Assembly (NCBI RefSeq): GCF_014132155.1
Contig: NZ_BLJQ01000016.1
Coordinates: 1 to 33,998, forward strand
Direction of reading: 5' to 3'
Length of the DNA: 33,998 nt
Origin: Gluconobacter sp. Gdi
GTDB lineage: Bacteria; Pseudomonadota; Alphaproteobacteria; Acetobacterales; Acetobacteraceae
Shown here piece after piece: positions 14,675-23,962 of the stretch. The translations under genes and the position numbers were made by a program. Numbering within the stretch: the stretch's first letter is position 1; each line of letters begins with the position of its first letter. The notes under the pieces were generated by a model. That model searched no databases. It saw nothing but the letters and a program-made list of their open reading frames with translations, and was not told where the DNA came from.

Positions 14675-16098
14675 TCCTTTTCTGACAGATCGATTGAGGA
14701 AGATCCGCCCCCGCCGTCGGCGGAGCGAATGACATGCGCGGTCTCGGCAGCATGGGCAGCGGCGTTACGGCGCTTCATCTTCTGAGCCCAGCGGGGCGGT
14801 TCGCCGGAACCGCCACCATCTCCACCAGACGGACCAGAACCGGCAGGGCCGCTACTCGTGGGGCCACCCCCTTCTCCGGCAGGACCACCCCCACCTGATG
14901 GAAACGGCCCGCTGCCACCGGTTTCGTCACCCTCTCCACCGCCCATTCCGCGCGCGGCCCAGCGTCCACCGGCGGCATAGCTTTCCTTGAGCGATGAACC
15001 GGCACGTGAGGCCGCCCCTTTGACGGCATTCGCGACGTTCCCGCCGACGGCCCGGCCCATACCGCCGATCCCGGCGGCCATGCTGCCCGCACCACCTGAT
15101 GCGCCAGCAGCACCAGCCGAATAGGCGGACGTGGCTGCCCCGGCGATCGCGGCACCTCCCCGCGCGGCGGCAGCCGTGGCACCGAGGGCTGCGGCACCAC
15201 CGGAAGCAACAGCCCCAACACCGGCCGCCGCCGCAGCACCCATGGCACCCACCGCCATGCCGGTGCCAACAGCCGCGCCCGCGCCAAGCTGGGGAGCACC
15301 GGAAATCAGCCCGTTGGCGATGCTGCCGCCAAAAATGGACAGGCCGACAATTGCAAGCGAGGCCAGCACCACCGAGACGGACTGCCCGATCGTGGGAACG
15401 TCGCTGCCGTAGGAGGTTGAGAACTGGGCGAACAGAACCGACGCGATGGCGGAAATGACCGCCAGCACCATGATCTTCACACCCGAGGAGACGACATTGC
15501 CCAGCACCTTCTCGGCGAGGAAGGCGGTGCGGTTGAACAGGGCGAACGGGATCAGGATGAAACCCGCCAGCGTGGTCAGCTTGAATTCGATCAGCGCCAC
15601 GAAAAGCTGCACGGCGAGAATGAAGAACGCCGCCAGCACGATCAGCCACGACAGGCACAGCACGAAAATCTGGATGAAGTTCGTAAAGAAGGCGACAGGA
15701 CCAAGGAGATTGTGGACTGAGTCCAAAAGCGGCTGGGCTGCATCGAAACCCGTGGAGGCCAGTCGGCCGGGCCGCAGGAAGTCTCCGAGTGCGAGATTGC
15801 CGCCACCGGCTTTCAGGCCAAGGGCCGCGAAACTGTCGAAGACAACCTTCGACAAATAGTCAAAATCGTTAATGATCCAGGCAAAGAAGCCGATATAGAG
15901 TGTCTTTTTCACCAGACGCTGGATGATGTCCTCATCCGCCGCCCACGCCCAGAACAGGCCGGCCAGTGCGATATCGAGCACGGACAGCGATCCCGCCAGC
16001 GAAACCACATTCCCCTTCACCAGGCCGAACCCTGTATCGATGGTGGTGGTGAAGGTGTTCAGAAAGGTATCGATAACGCCGACATCGTTCATGGCCAT
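14671..16098 (-). CDS. trbL: TrbL/VirB6-like polytopic conjugal transfer protein
   Basis: A 475-aa inner-membrane channel component. The N-terminal part (1-285) has several hydrophobic segments and family-like sequence (DTGFGLVKGNVVSLAGSLSVLDIALAGLFWAW). The C-terminal 190 residues are an Ala/Gly-rich low-complexity tail followed by a charged end. The tail explains the many spurious open frames on the other strand. It starts 5 nt after the trbJ stop, leaving no room for a trbK entry-exclusion gene at this usual position. Confidence 0.92.
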   Translation of the reverse strand: MAMNDVGVIDTFLNTFTTTIDTGFGLVKGNVVSLAGSLSVLDIALAGLFWAWAADEDIIQRLVKKTLYIGFFAWIINDFDYLSKVVFDSFAALGLKAGGGNLALGDFLRPGRLASTGFDAAQPLLDSVHNLLGPVAFFTNFIQIFVLCLSWLIVLAAFFILAVQLFVALIEFKLTTLAGFILIPFALFNRTAFLAEKVLGNVVSSGVKIMVLAVISAIASVLFAQFSTSYGSDVPTIGQSVSVVLASLAIVGLSIFGGSIANGLISGAPQLGAGAAVGTGMAVGAMGAAAAAGVGAVASGGAAALGATAAAARGGAAIAGAATSAYSAGAAGASGGAGSMAAGIGGMGRAVGGNVANAVKGAASRAGSSLKESYAAGGRWAARGMGGGEGDETGGSGPFPSGGGGPAGEGGGPTSSGPAGSGPSGGDGGGSGEPPRWAQKMKRRNAAAHAAETAHVIRSADGGGGSSSIDLSEKE

Positions 16099-16103
16099 GA
16101 CCG

Positions 16104-16907
16104 TCAGTTCCCGCTGCCGCTGAACATGGACACCGTACCGGGCACATAGGCGTCATGCTGGGAAAAATGCCGATACTGCGCGTCACTTTCCGCTTCCGTG
16201 GCCGCATCGCGCGCCTGTTGCAGGGCTGTGGCGCGGCCATTGGCGGCAAGTTCGGCCTGAATGTCGGACAATTGGCGGGACTGTAGTGCCAGAAGCTGGT
16301 TTCCCGCCTGTGCCGCCTGCAACGCCCCGGTCGATGTCTGGCTGGCCGAAATCAGTTGCGTCATGGCCGAACTGTCGCTCGGGATGTTTCCTACCACCCG
16401 AGCCTGAAGTTTCAGGGCGTCCTCAAACCCGCCCACGGAATTCTGCCACCGCGTCTGCGCCTGGCTGAACAGGGCGCTATCGGACATGCCCGACGAGACG
16501 GATGTGTAGACCTGCTGATACTGCTGCTCGACGGACTGGACGCTGTAGGCAATGTTCTGCGCCTGCGCGAGCAGCGCCGTGGTCTGTGAAATCGTCGATT
16601 GCAACGTGGACAGGGTCGATAGCGGCAGGCTTGCCAGATTGCGCCCCTGGTTGACCAGCATCTGGGCCTGATTGGCCAGTGACGTAATCTGGTTGTCGAT
16701 CTGCTGGAGAGTCCGTGCCGCGATGAGAACATTCTGGACATGGTTGGCTCCGTCATACACCGCCCATTGGGCATGAGCGGGTCGTGAGAGATCGAACGCC
16801 CCGCCAACCGCCAGCATTGCAGAAGTGAGAAGGACACCCCGGCGGAAATGTTTTTCGCTCGCACTACCGAAAAATTCAGTCCAGAACGGGAAAGATTTTT
16901 CCGTCAT
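16104..16907 (-). CDS. trbJ: TrbJ/VirB5-like conjugal transfer protein
   Basis: A 267-aa secreted protein of the TrbJ family (VirB5-like, thought to sit at the pilus tip). The start at 16907 overlaps the trbE stop (ATGA) and gives a signal peptide with a cleavage-like site (RPAHA before QWAVYDG). A 16-residue upstream extension inside trbE is rejected. The mature protein is Gln-rich and helical (coiled-coil-like patterns QQIDNQITSLANQAQMLVNQ), as expected. Function is taken from the family and its place in the operon. Confidence 0.9.
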   Translation of the reverse strand: MTEKSFPFWTEFFGSASEKHFRRGVLLTSAMLAVGGAFDLSRPAHAQWAVYDGANHVQNVLIAARTLQQIDNQITSLANQAQMLVNQGRNLASLPLSTLSTLQSTISQTTALLAQAQNIAYSVQSVEQQYQQVYTSVSSGMSDSALFSQAQTRWQNSVGGFEDALKLQARVVGNIPSDSSAMTQLISASQTSTGALQAAQAGNQLLALQSRQLSDIQAELAANGRATALQQARDAATEAESDAQYRHFSQHDAYVPGTVSMFSGSGN

Positions 16908-19357
16908 GGCACGCCCGCCGGTCCACGATCGTCGCGCAACAGATCCGCCGCCCATGACACGCCGCGCGCGTCAAACCACGCAGGGAGAAAACCATCCCGT
17001 CCATGCTCCGCCAGCACCCGATCGATCAGCCTGTGGTCGTCCTTGCCGGAGGCCGCGCACAGGGCGAGCGCCACAGGCCCCAGTCCCAGTTCGAACAGGC
17101 GGTTGCCGCGCTGGGTCTGGCAGTAATATTCCCGCTTTGATGCCGCGCGGGCGATGATGGCGATCTGCCGGTCATTCAGGCCGAAGTCGCGATAAAGCGC
17201 CATGATCTGCGGCTCGATCGCCCGTTCATTGGGCAAGAAAATCCGTGTCGGGCAGCTTTCCACTACCGCCGGCGCGATGCGGGAATTGGCAATATCCGAC
17301 AGGGACTGCGTGGCGAAGATGACGCTGGCGTTCTTCTTGCGCAGGGTTTTCAGCCACTCCCGGAGTTGGCCGGCGAAATCGCCGTCATCCAGCACCAGCC
17401 AGCCCTCGTCGATGATCAAAAGGGTAGGACGGCCAGACAGACGGCCCTCGATACGGTGGAAGAGGTAGGACAGCACGGAAGAGGCAGCCCCGGAACCGAT
17501 CAGCCCTTCGGTCTCGAACACCACCACATCGGCATCGCCCAGACGCTCGACATCCGCGTCGAGCAGGCGGCCATAGGGACCGCCAAGGCAATAAGGCGTC
17601 AGCGCCTGCTTGAGGGCATTAGACTGGAGGAGTGCTACAAGACCGGAGATCGTACGCTCATGGTCGGGTGACGATGCCAGCGAATTCAGGGCCGACCAGA
17701 GATGGGCTTTGACGTCCGGTGTCAGCGCCACGCCCTCGCCGACAAGTATCTGCCCCAGCCATTCCGTAGCCCATTTACGTTCGTCGGGGTCATCAACCCG
17801 CGCCAGCGGCTGGAGCGATACGCCGCTACCCTCTTCTCCGATGGCATCATCCTCGATCAGTCCACCCCCGAGATCGTGCCAGTCCCCGCCCATCGCCAGT
17901 GTCGCGGTCCGCATGGAGCCTCCGAAATCGAAAGCAAAAACCTGCGCTCCCTGATAGCGTCGGAACTGCAACGCCATAAGGGCCAGCAACACTGACTTTC
18001 CGGCGCCTGTCGGGCCGGCGATCAGGGTATGGCCGACATCCCCGACATGCAGGGAAAACCGGAAGGGCGTGGCTCCCGCCGTTTTGCCATAGAACAAAGA
18101 CGGTGCGTTGAAATGCCCGTCCCGTTCAGGCCCCGCCCACACGGCGGAAAGCGGGATCATATGCGCCAGATTCAGTGTCGAAACCGGGGGCTGGCGGACA
18201 TTGGCGTAGACATGGCCCGGCAAGGAACCGAGCCAGGCTTCCACCGCGTTCAGGCTTTCCGCCATACAGGTGAAGTCACGGCCCTGAATGATCTTTTCCA
18301 CGAGGCGAAGTTTTTCCGACGCTATGCTGGCGCTGCCATCCCACACCGTCACCGTGGCCGTGATGTAAGCCTGCCCGACATCATCCGCGCCCAGCGACTG
18401 CAACGCCAGATCGGCATCGGCTGCCTTGTTGGCGGCATCGTTATCCACGAGAACTGACGCCTCATTGGTCATCACTTCGCGGACAATGGCTGCGATACTC
18501 TTGCGTTTTGCGAACCACTGGCGCCTGATTTTCGTCAGCACCTTGGTGGCGTCGGTCTTGTCGAGCAGGATCGCGCGGGTGGACCAGCGATAGGGCATCG
18601 CCAGCCGGTTCAGGTCATCCAGGATTCCGGGGAAAGTCCGCGACGGGAAACCGGTGATCGTCAGAGTTTTCAGGAAGGAATCGCCCAGCTTTGGCTCCAG
18701 GCCACCCGAAAGCGGCTGGTCCACCAGCAGGGCATCCAGATGCATGGGAATTTCCGGCACCCGGACACGCTGGTTCCGCGTCGAAATGGTCGAATGCAGA
18801 TAGGTCAGCGTCTCGCCGTCATCGAGCCACGTAGCCTCGGGCATGAACCCGTTCAACAGGGCAAGAAGCCGATCACTGCGATCCACGAAGGCATGGAGCA
18901 TGCCATGCGGGTCAGGCCCCTCGCGCTCCCTGCCCTCATACAGAAAACGCTCTGCACGCCCTGAAGATTCCGCCGGTGGCAGCCAGACCAGGGTCAGAAA
19001 ATACCGGCTCTCGAAATGCGCTCCCTCATCCTCAAACTGCTCACGACGTTCCAGATCCACCATCTGGCTGGCCGCGTCGGGGAAATCGCTCTCGGGATAG
19101 AGTGTGGCGGGGACGCGCTGCGCTTCCACGAACACGGCCCAGCCTGAGCCAAGGCGGCGAAGCGCATTGTTCAGCCTTCCTGTGACACCGACCAGTTCGG
19201 CAGGGGTGGCGCTATCCAGATCGGGACCACGAATTTTTGCCGTGCGCTGAAAACTGCCGTCCTTGTTCAGCACGACACCTTTCTCCACGAGCGCGGCCCA
19301 TGGGAGAAAATCCGACAGCAGTGAGTTTCGGTTGCGATATTCGCCAAGGGACATCAT
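16904..19357 (-). CDS. trbE: TrbE/VirB4-like conjugation ATPase
   Basis: An 817-aa ATPase that powers pilus and channel assembly. Walker A is GPTGAGKS at 448-455, Walker B LLIIDE at 646-651, with a conserved FATQSLSDI motif downstream. Length matches the family. Two ATGs in tandem (19357 and 19354) follow GGAGGG and AGG sequences; either may be used. It starts 13 nt after trbD. Confidence 0.96.
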   Translation of the reverse strand: MMSLGEYRNRNSLLSDFLPWAALVEKGVVLNKDGSFQRTAKIRGPDLDSATPAELVGVTGRLNNALRRLGSGWAVFVEAQRVPATLYPESDFPDAASQMVDLERREQFEDEGAHFESRYFLTLVWLPPAESSGRAERFLYEGREREGPDPHGMLHAFVDRSDRLLALLNGFMPEATWLDDGETLTYLHSTISTRNQRVRVPEIPMHLDALLVDQPLSGGLEPKLGDSFLKTLTITGFPSRTFPGILDDLNRLAMPYRWSTRAILLDKTDATKVLTKIRRQWFAKRKSIAAIVREVMTNEASVLVDNDAANKAADADLALQSLGADDVGQAYITATVTVWDGSASIASEKLRLVEKIIQGRDFTCMAESLNAVEAWLGSLPGHVYANVRQPPVSTLNLAHMIPLSAVWAGPERDGHFNAPSLFYGKTAGATPFRFSLHVGDVGHTLIAGPTGAGKSVLLALMALQFRRYQGAQVFAFDFGGSMRTATLAMGGDWHDLGGGLIEDDAIGEEGSGVSLQPLARVDDPDERKWATEWLGQILVGEGVALTPDVKAHLWSALNSLASSPDHERTISGLVALLQSNALKQALTPYCLGGPYGRLLDADVERLGDADVVVFETEGLIGSGAASSVLSYLFHRIEGRLSGRPTLLIIDEGWLVLDDGDFAGQLREWLKTLRKKNASVIFATQSLSDIANSRIAPAVVESCPTRIFLPNERAIEPQIMALYRDFGLNDRQIAIIARAASKREYYCQTQRGNRLFELGLGPVALALCAASGKDDHRLIDRVLAEHGRDGFLPAWFDARGVSWAADLLRDDRGPAGVP

Positions 19358-19370
19358 CGTCCTGCCCTCC

Positions 19371-19646
19371 CTACGCCCGCAGCCAGGCGGGATAGCGAAG
19401 ATGCCGCCGCCCTACCTCAATGAAGAAAGGATCGCGCTTCGCTCCCCAGACCGCGAGCCCATGGCCGACGATCCAGAATGCTGCCCCGATCAGCCACAGC
19501 CGCAGACCGAGGGCTATGGCCGCCGCCAGCGTGCCGTTGGCTATGGCGACGGCACGGGGTGCCCCACCCAGCAGGATCGGGTCGGTCAGCGAGCGATGCA
19601 CCGGGACATGAAAGCCCGGCACCGCGTCATCGTCATATCCCGCCAT
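19371..19646 (-). CDS. trbD: TrbD/VirB3-like conjugal transfer protein
   Basis: A 91-aa inner-membrane protein with the family motif VPVHRSLTDPILLGGAPR near the N-terminus and a hydrophobic hairpin (about 30-65) containing VAIANGTLAAAIALGL. TrbD/VirB3 works with the VirB4 ATPase. The start codon shares one base with the trbC stop (TGATG), so translation is coupled. A longer frame running up to 20027 is a shadow of trbC in another frame. Confidence 0.92.
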   Translation of the reverse strand: MAGYDDDAVPGFHVPVHRSLTDPILLGGAPRAVAIANGTLAAAIALGLRLWLIGAAFWIVGHGLAVWGAKRDPFFIEVGRRHLRYPAWLRA

Positions 19647-20014
19647 CAGATCAGCGCCCCGCCGGAGAAGGAGAAGAAGGACAGGAAGAAGCTGGACGCC
19701 GCAAAAGCGATGGATAGACCAAAGACGATCTGGATCATCTTGCGGAACCCGCCGGATGTTTCGCCAAAGGCCAGGGTCAGGCCGGTCACGGTGATGATGA
19801 TCACCGAGATGATCTTGGCCACCGGCCCCTGCACGGATTCCAGAATCTCGTTCAGGGGCGTTTCCCACGGCATGCTGGATCCTGACGCCCATGCCGATGA
19901 CGCGAAAGCAAGCGACAGCAGCATGGAGGTTCCGAACAGACGCATATCCGGCACATGCCGGTCGGGACGTGCGACAGCGCACACAATGGCGCGCAGACGT
20001 GAAGTCGATCTCAT
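19646..20014 (-). CDS. trbC: TrbC/VirB2-like pilin precursor
   Basis: A 122-aa pre-pilin of the TrbC/VirB2 family. It has a long basic N-terminus, a signal-type hydrophobic segment ending ASSAWA (about 38-43), then SGSSMPWETPLNEILESVQGPVAK and two hydrophobic helices, the usual pilin layout. The mature pilin would be about 79 aa. In the RP4 family, TrbC is trimmed and cyclised by the TraF peptidase; a TraF-like gene is present at 28782-29339. The start overlaps the trbB stop (ATGA). Confidence 0.92.
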   Translation of the reverse strand: MRSTSRLRAIVCAVARPDRHVPDMRLFGTSMLLSLAFASSAWASGSSMPWETPLNEILESVQGPVAKIISVIIITVTGLTLAFGETSGGFRKMIQIVFGLSIAFAASSFFLSFFSFSGGALI

Positions 20015-21015
20015 GATGACTCTCCATTGGCAGAGCGGGATGTTTCGGGAGAAGAGAGGCTGACCGGACGGATGCGATAGGCGCCCGTCACGGGAACAAG
20101 GCCATCGATTTCAACCAGTTCGGAAAGGCGGCGGGAATTGCCACGCCCCGAAAGCACGGCGATGACGTCGATGGTTTCGGCGATCATGGCGCGTGGCACC
20201 GTGACCACCGCCTCCTGTATCAGCTGTTCCAGACGATACAGGGCCGCCAGTACCGATCCGGCGTGCAGCGTGCCGATGCCACCCGGATGGCCAGTCCCCC
20301 ATGCCTTGACCAGATCAAGGGCTTCGGCTCCCCGTACCTCACCGATGGGGATACGGTCGGGACGCAGCCGGAGACCAGAGCGGACAAGGTCCGAAAGCGT
20401 GATCACACCTTCACGGGTGCGCAGGGCAATGAGATTGGGCGCCGTACATTGCAGTTCGCGCGTGTCCTCAATCAGCACGATGCGATCACCGGTTTTGGCC
20501 ACCTCGGCCAGCAGGGCGTTGACCAGGGTGGTCTTGCCCGTGCTGGTCCCGCCCACGACCAGGATGTTTTTCCGTTCCGAGACCGCATACCGCAGGAAAT
20601 CTGCCTGTGCATCGGTCATGATCCCGGCGGCGGCATAGTCATCAAGGGTGAAGACAGCAACGGCGGGTTTGCGGATGGCGAAACTCGGGGCTGTCACAAC
20701 GGGCGGCAGCAACCCCTCGAACCGCTCACCGGTTGGCAGTTCCGCCGAGACGCGTGGCGCACCCTCATGCACCTCCGCTCCAACATGGTGCGCAACAAGA
20801 CGGACAATGCGCTCGGCATCGGCCGACGTGATGACGTCGCCCGTGTTGGCCATGCCCTCGGACAGCCGATCGATCCACAGTCGCCCGTCCGGATTGAGCA
20901 TGACCTCGACGACACCGGGATCGGCAAGGTGACCCGCAATCGCTGGTCCCATCGCCGTGCGCAGCATGGACATGCCGCGTACCCTGGCCCCTTCATGGAT
21001 GACGGAAACCGACAT
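20011..21015 (-). CDS. trbB: TrbB/VirB11-like conjugation ATPase
   Basis: A 334-aa hexameric secretion ATPase. Walker A is GGTSTGKT (155-162). The Asp box ([11 protein letters not shown]), the conserved [22 protein letters not shown]alker B region and the His box ([11 protein letters not shown]) are all intact. It is the first gene of the trb operon. The ATG at 21015 lies about 120 nt downstream of a motif that also precedes traG. Confidence 0.96.
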   Translation of the reverse strand: MSVSVIHEGARVRGMSMLRTAMGPAIAGHLADPGVVEVMLNPDGRLWIDRLSEGMANTGDVITSADAERIVRLVAHHVGAEVHEGAPRVSAELPTGERFEGLLPPVVTAPSFAIRKPAVAVFTLDDYAAAGIMTDAQADFLRYAVSERKNILVVGGTSTGKTTLVNALLAEVAKTGDRIVLIEDTRELQCTAPNLIALRTREGVITLSDLVRSGLRLRPDRIPIGEVRGAEALDLVKAWGTGHPGGIGTLHAGSVLAALYRLEQLIQEAVVTVPRAMIAETIDVIAVLSGRGNSRRLSELVEIDGLVPVTGAYRIRPVSLSSPETSRSANGESS

Positions 21016-21137
21016 GACCTTCCCCCGTATGGGCCGAACGCGACGGACGAACAGCGACGGGGATCATTAAGAAAGGCTGGAAACAGCGCGTTTCAACAGG
21101 AATTCAAAGGTCGTAGGACTGCGGCGAAACGTAGGGC

Positions 21138-21158
21138 AAAAATACTTGCGAGGTGCGG
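21138..21158 (-). promoter_or_regulatory. Shared 21-bp motif, copy upstream of trbB
   Basis: On the plus strand the motif reads AAAAATACTTGC, two variable bases (GA), then GGTGCGG. The same motif, differing only at the two central bases, lies at 23715-23735 upstream of traG. Both copies have the same orientation relative to the minus-strand gene they precede. It ends just before the stop of the ribbon-helix-helix gene. It is likely a common promoter or operator for the two transfer operons. Confidence 0.55.
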
Positions 21159-21161
21159 ATT

Positions 21162-21608
21162 TTATGCCTCCGGTTCATCCGGTGCGCCGGGGTCCAAAAC
21201 ATCCTCCGGGATTTCCTGCTGGAGTCTCGGTCCCTGGGCCAGCCTTCGGCCAAGGGCTGCAACAAAATTATCGTAACGTGCCCCGGCCTGCGCGCGCGCC
21301 GCCTTCGCCGCCGGTTCAGGCAGCGGTGGGGTCGTGGTCAGCCAAAAGCGGATAAACAGCGCCAGGGTCTCCACCGTGATGCCAATATCACGCTCCAGCC
21401 GCGCGAGGCGCCGGTCCTGCCGGTCAAGACGCTTCGATGTGGCAGCCTCGCGGCGCTCCTCGCCGTCGGGCGAAAGGAAGGAGGCAACAGCGGCCTCCAC
21501 GATTAGCGACATAGGCTGTGCGCGACGGGCCGCATAGGTGGACAGGGCCTTCATCACCTCGGGATCGAGATAGACGGAGATCTGGGCTTTCTTTTTCGGC
21601 ATCGCCAT
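21162..21608 (-). CDS. Ribbon-helix-helix (CopG-like) protein of the transfer region
   Basis: A 148-aa protein with an N-terminal ribbon-helix-helix signature (KKKAQISVYLDPEVMKALSTYAARRAQPMSLIVEAAVASFL, about 4-46), a central charged helix (SKRLDRQDRRLARLERDIGITVETLALFIRFWL) and a variable C-terminus. Such genes next to traG are annotated as CopG-family or TraD-like proteins. They may repress transfer genes or act at oriT. I start at 21608, 7 nt after the traG stop; 21602 is an alternative, and 19 more upstream residues are possible but overlap traG. It is a good candidate to bind the 21-bp motif found before traG and trbB. Confidence 0.8.
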   Translation of the reverse strand: MAMPKKKAQISVYLDPEVMKALSTYAARRAQPMSLIVEAAVASFLSPDGEERREAATSKRLDRQDRRLARLERDIGITVETLALFIRFWLTTTPPLPEPAAKAARAQAGARYDNFVAALGRRLAQGPRLQQEIPEDVLDPGAPDEPEA

Positions 21609-21615
21609 ATCTGCC

Positions 21616-23616
21616 TCACAGTCCAAGTTCATCGCCGCGGTCGAGCGACGCCTGCCGGGCGACACCGCGCATGAGATCGTTCATCCGGTTGTTACGGGGT
21701 GCGATGTCGTCGAATTCATCGGTCGGGTCGGGTGTGAACTCGTTCTCCATCGGCTCTTTCTTCTCGACAGTGCCTTCGCCCAGTTCAGGCTGAAAGCGTC
21801 GGGCGGACTGGTTCGGATCTTCTTCCTCATCGTCCGTGGCCGCTTCACCTGCTCCCGTGTCCGGAACCGGTGGCCTGGGGGGCAAGGGCTGGCTACTCCA
21901 GTCATCCGGACAACCGTCCTTGGGACGTGTGGGCTTTGGCGGTGGAAGAACACGCTCGCGGAAGCGGTCATCCTCGAAATAACGGGCCTTCTTTGCACGG
22001 ATCGGGTAGAGGCCGGAGACCATGACGATCTCATCGGACGGGGCAAGCTGCATGATCTCGCCAGCCGTCAGCAGCGGGCGCGCCGTTTCCGAGCGCGAGA
22101 CCATCAGATGGCCCAGCCATGGCGAAAGACGGTGGCCCGCGTAGTTCTTCATTGCCTTCATCTCGGTGGCGGTCCCAAGCGCGTCCGAGACACGTTTCGC
22201 GGTCCGCTCATCGTTGGTGGCGAAGCTCACCCGGACATGGCAGTTGTCGAGGATCGAATTGTTCGGTCCGTAGGCCCGTTCGATCTGGTTGAGAGATTGC
22301 GCGATCAGGAAACTTTTGATCCGGTAGCCCGCCATGAAGGCCAGCGCCGATTCAAAGAAATCCAGTCGCCCGAGAGCGGGGAATTCGTCAAGCATCAGCA
22401 GGAGCCGCCGCCGCTGTGCCGCCGCATCAAGATCTTCCGTCAGGCGGCGCCCGATCTGGTTCAGGACCAGACGGATCAGCGGCTTGGTGCGGCTGATGTC
22501 AGACGGCGGCACGGTAAGGTAGAGCGTCACCGGGCGATCGGCGCCGACGATGTCGGCGATCCGCCATTCACAGCGCCGCGTCACCTCTGCAACCACTGGA
22601 TCGCGATAGAGGCCAAGGAAGGACATGGCGGTGGACAGCACACCCGACCGCTCGTTGGGAGACTTGTTCAGCAGTTCGCGCGCGGCCGAGGCCACGACGG
22701 GATGCGCACCGGCATCGCCAAGATGCTTCGTCCGCATCATCGCCGACAGCGTTGTGGCGATCGGGCGCTTCGGGTCCGACAGGAAATTGGCGACACCGGC
22801 CAGGGTCTTGTCGGGCTCGGCATAGAGGACATGCAGGATGGCGCCGACCAGCAGGGAGTGCGAGGTCTTCTCCCAATGGTTGCGCTTCTCCAGACTGCCT
22901 TCCGGGTCCACGAGGATGTCGGCGACGTTCTGGGCATCACGGACTTCCCACTCTCCACGCCGGATTTCCAGTAATGGGTTGTAGGCAGCAGAGGTCACAT
23001 TGGTTGGATCGAACAGCACGACACGCCCGAAACGGGCACGGAATCCCGCCGTCAGTTCCCAGTTCTCGCCCTTGATGTCATGGACGATGGCGGAACCCGG
23101 CCAGGTCAGGAGCGTGGGAACGACCATGCCCACGCCCTTACCGCTTCGCGTCGGTGCGAAGGTCAGGACGTGCTCCGGCCCGTCATGCCGCAGATAGGCT
23201 TTGCGATACCGGCCCAGCACCACCCCGTCCGGGCCAAGTAGTCCGGCCTGGGCGATTTCATCCGGCCCTGCCCAGCGCGCCGATCCATAGGTCTCGATCT
23301 TCTTTGCCTCGCGGGCACGATGAACGGACAGAGCCACGGCAGCGGCGAAGGCCAGCACACCGCCCGACCCTGCGATCCAGGCTCCGCGCGCAAAAATCTG
23401 CGGGGCATAGGCGTCAAAAGCATACCACCACCAGAAAAACAGCGGAGGCGCATAGACCGGCCAGCGGTGAAACAGCACGAACCAGGGCCGCCCGAGTTCG
23501 GGCTGGAAGCCCAGCTCCCAGGCCGTCCACTGGGTAGCGCCCCACCAGGACAGGAGGATCATGGACAGGACCACCGCGACCTGTCCCCATTGAATACGTG
23601 TTCCGGGCTGTTCCAT
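21616..23616 (-). CDS. traG: TraG/VirD4-like type IV coupling protein
   Basis: A 666-aa coupling ATPase that links the relaxase-DNA complex to the secretion channel. ATG 23616 is chosen over 23634 because GGAGAG lies about eight bases upstream of it. It has two or three N-terminal transmembrane segments (within 1-100), Walker A PTRSGKG at about 155-161, Walker B LLLMLDEFPALG, and the conserved FLIAQSLNQIERAYG segment. The C-terminal 100 residues are acidic and proline-rich. It heads a short operon with the ribbon-helix-helix gene. Confidence 0.96.
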   Translation of the reverse strand: MEQPGTRIQWGQVAVVLSMILLSWWGATQWTAWELGFQPELGRPWFVLFHRWPVYAPPLFFWWWYAFDAYAPQIFARGAWIAGSGGVLAFAAAVALSVHRAREAKKIETYGSARWAGPDEIAQAGLLGPDGVVLGRYRKAYLRHDGPEHVLTFAPTRSGKGVGMVVPTLLTWPGSAIVHDIKGENWELTAGFRARFGRVVLFDPTNVTSAAYNPLLEIRRGEWEVRDAQNVADILVDPEGSLEKRNHWEKTSHSLLVGAILHVLYAEPDKTLAGVANFLSDPKRPIATTLSAMMRTKHLGDAGAHPVVASAARELLNKSPNERSGVLSTAMSFLGLYRDPVVAEVTRRCEWRIADIVGADRPVTLYLTVPPSDISRTKPLIRLVLNQIGRRLTEDLDAAAQRRRLLLMLDEFPALGRLDFFESALAFMAGYRIKSFLIAQSLNQIERAYGPNNSILDNCHVRVSFATNDERTAKRVSDALGTATEMKAMKNYAGHRLSPWLGHLMVSRSETARPLLTAGEIMQLAPSDEIVMVSGLYPIRAKKARYFEDDRFRERVLPPPKPTRPKDGCPDDWSSQPLPPRPPVPDTGAGEAATDDEEEDPNQSARRFQPELGEGTVEKKEPMENEFTPDPTDEFDDIAPRNNRMNDLMRGVARQASLDRGDELGL

Positions 23617-23962
23617 CTGCGCTCTCCGATCCATAGGAGAAACAGCGGACAGCCGTCATTTTATCGGAAGCAAGCAGCTTGTTGCCCCGATCGTGCCCGG
23701 TCGTTCAGGAGCGAAAAAATACTTGCAGGGTGCGGCAGGCTCTCGAATTCTCTCAGAATACGCGCACGATCTGCATTAAGGAGTCGAGACTTGGCAAGGC
23801 AAGTTATTCATACCCCTGCGTCTCATGAACAACTGGGGTTTCTGAGCAAAAAGTTCTTCAACCTTTAACCCGTCACCGTGTTTCGCTATTATTCCGACCA
23901 CATAGCATATACAGGAAGACATTTTTTCCTTACTCGACACAAAATTCGTGTGATCCTTGGGA
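23617..23962. other. Intergenic stretch between traG and the abortive-infection gene
   Basis: No gene is supported here. The traG-proximal part carries the second copy of the 21-bp motif and should contain the traG promoter. The rest (about 23740-23962) is more AT-rich and marks the boundary with the inserted defence cargo. I see no tRNA, direct repeat or IS end. Confidence 0.5.
23715..23735 (-). promoter_or_regulatory. Shared 21-bp motif, copy upstream of traG
   Basis: The second copy: AAAAATACTTGC, AG, GGTGCGG on the plus strand. It matches the copy before trbB at 19 of 21 positions and lies about 98 nt before the chosen traG start. The conservation outside any coding sequence supports a regulatory role. 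Confidence 0.58.

Noticed and set aside
15099-15458. Gln/Pro/Arg-rich and Ala/Pro-rich plus-strand frames opposite trbL
   Set aside because: They are mirror products of the GC-rich Ala/Gly repeat coding in the TrbL tail.
19647-20027. Long frame upstream of trbD reading through trbC
   Set aside because: It is an alternate-frame shadow of trbC. The real TrbD starts at 19646 with its conserved N-terminal motif.
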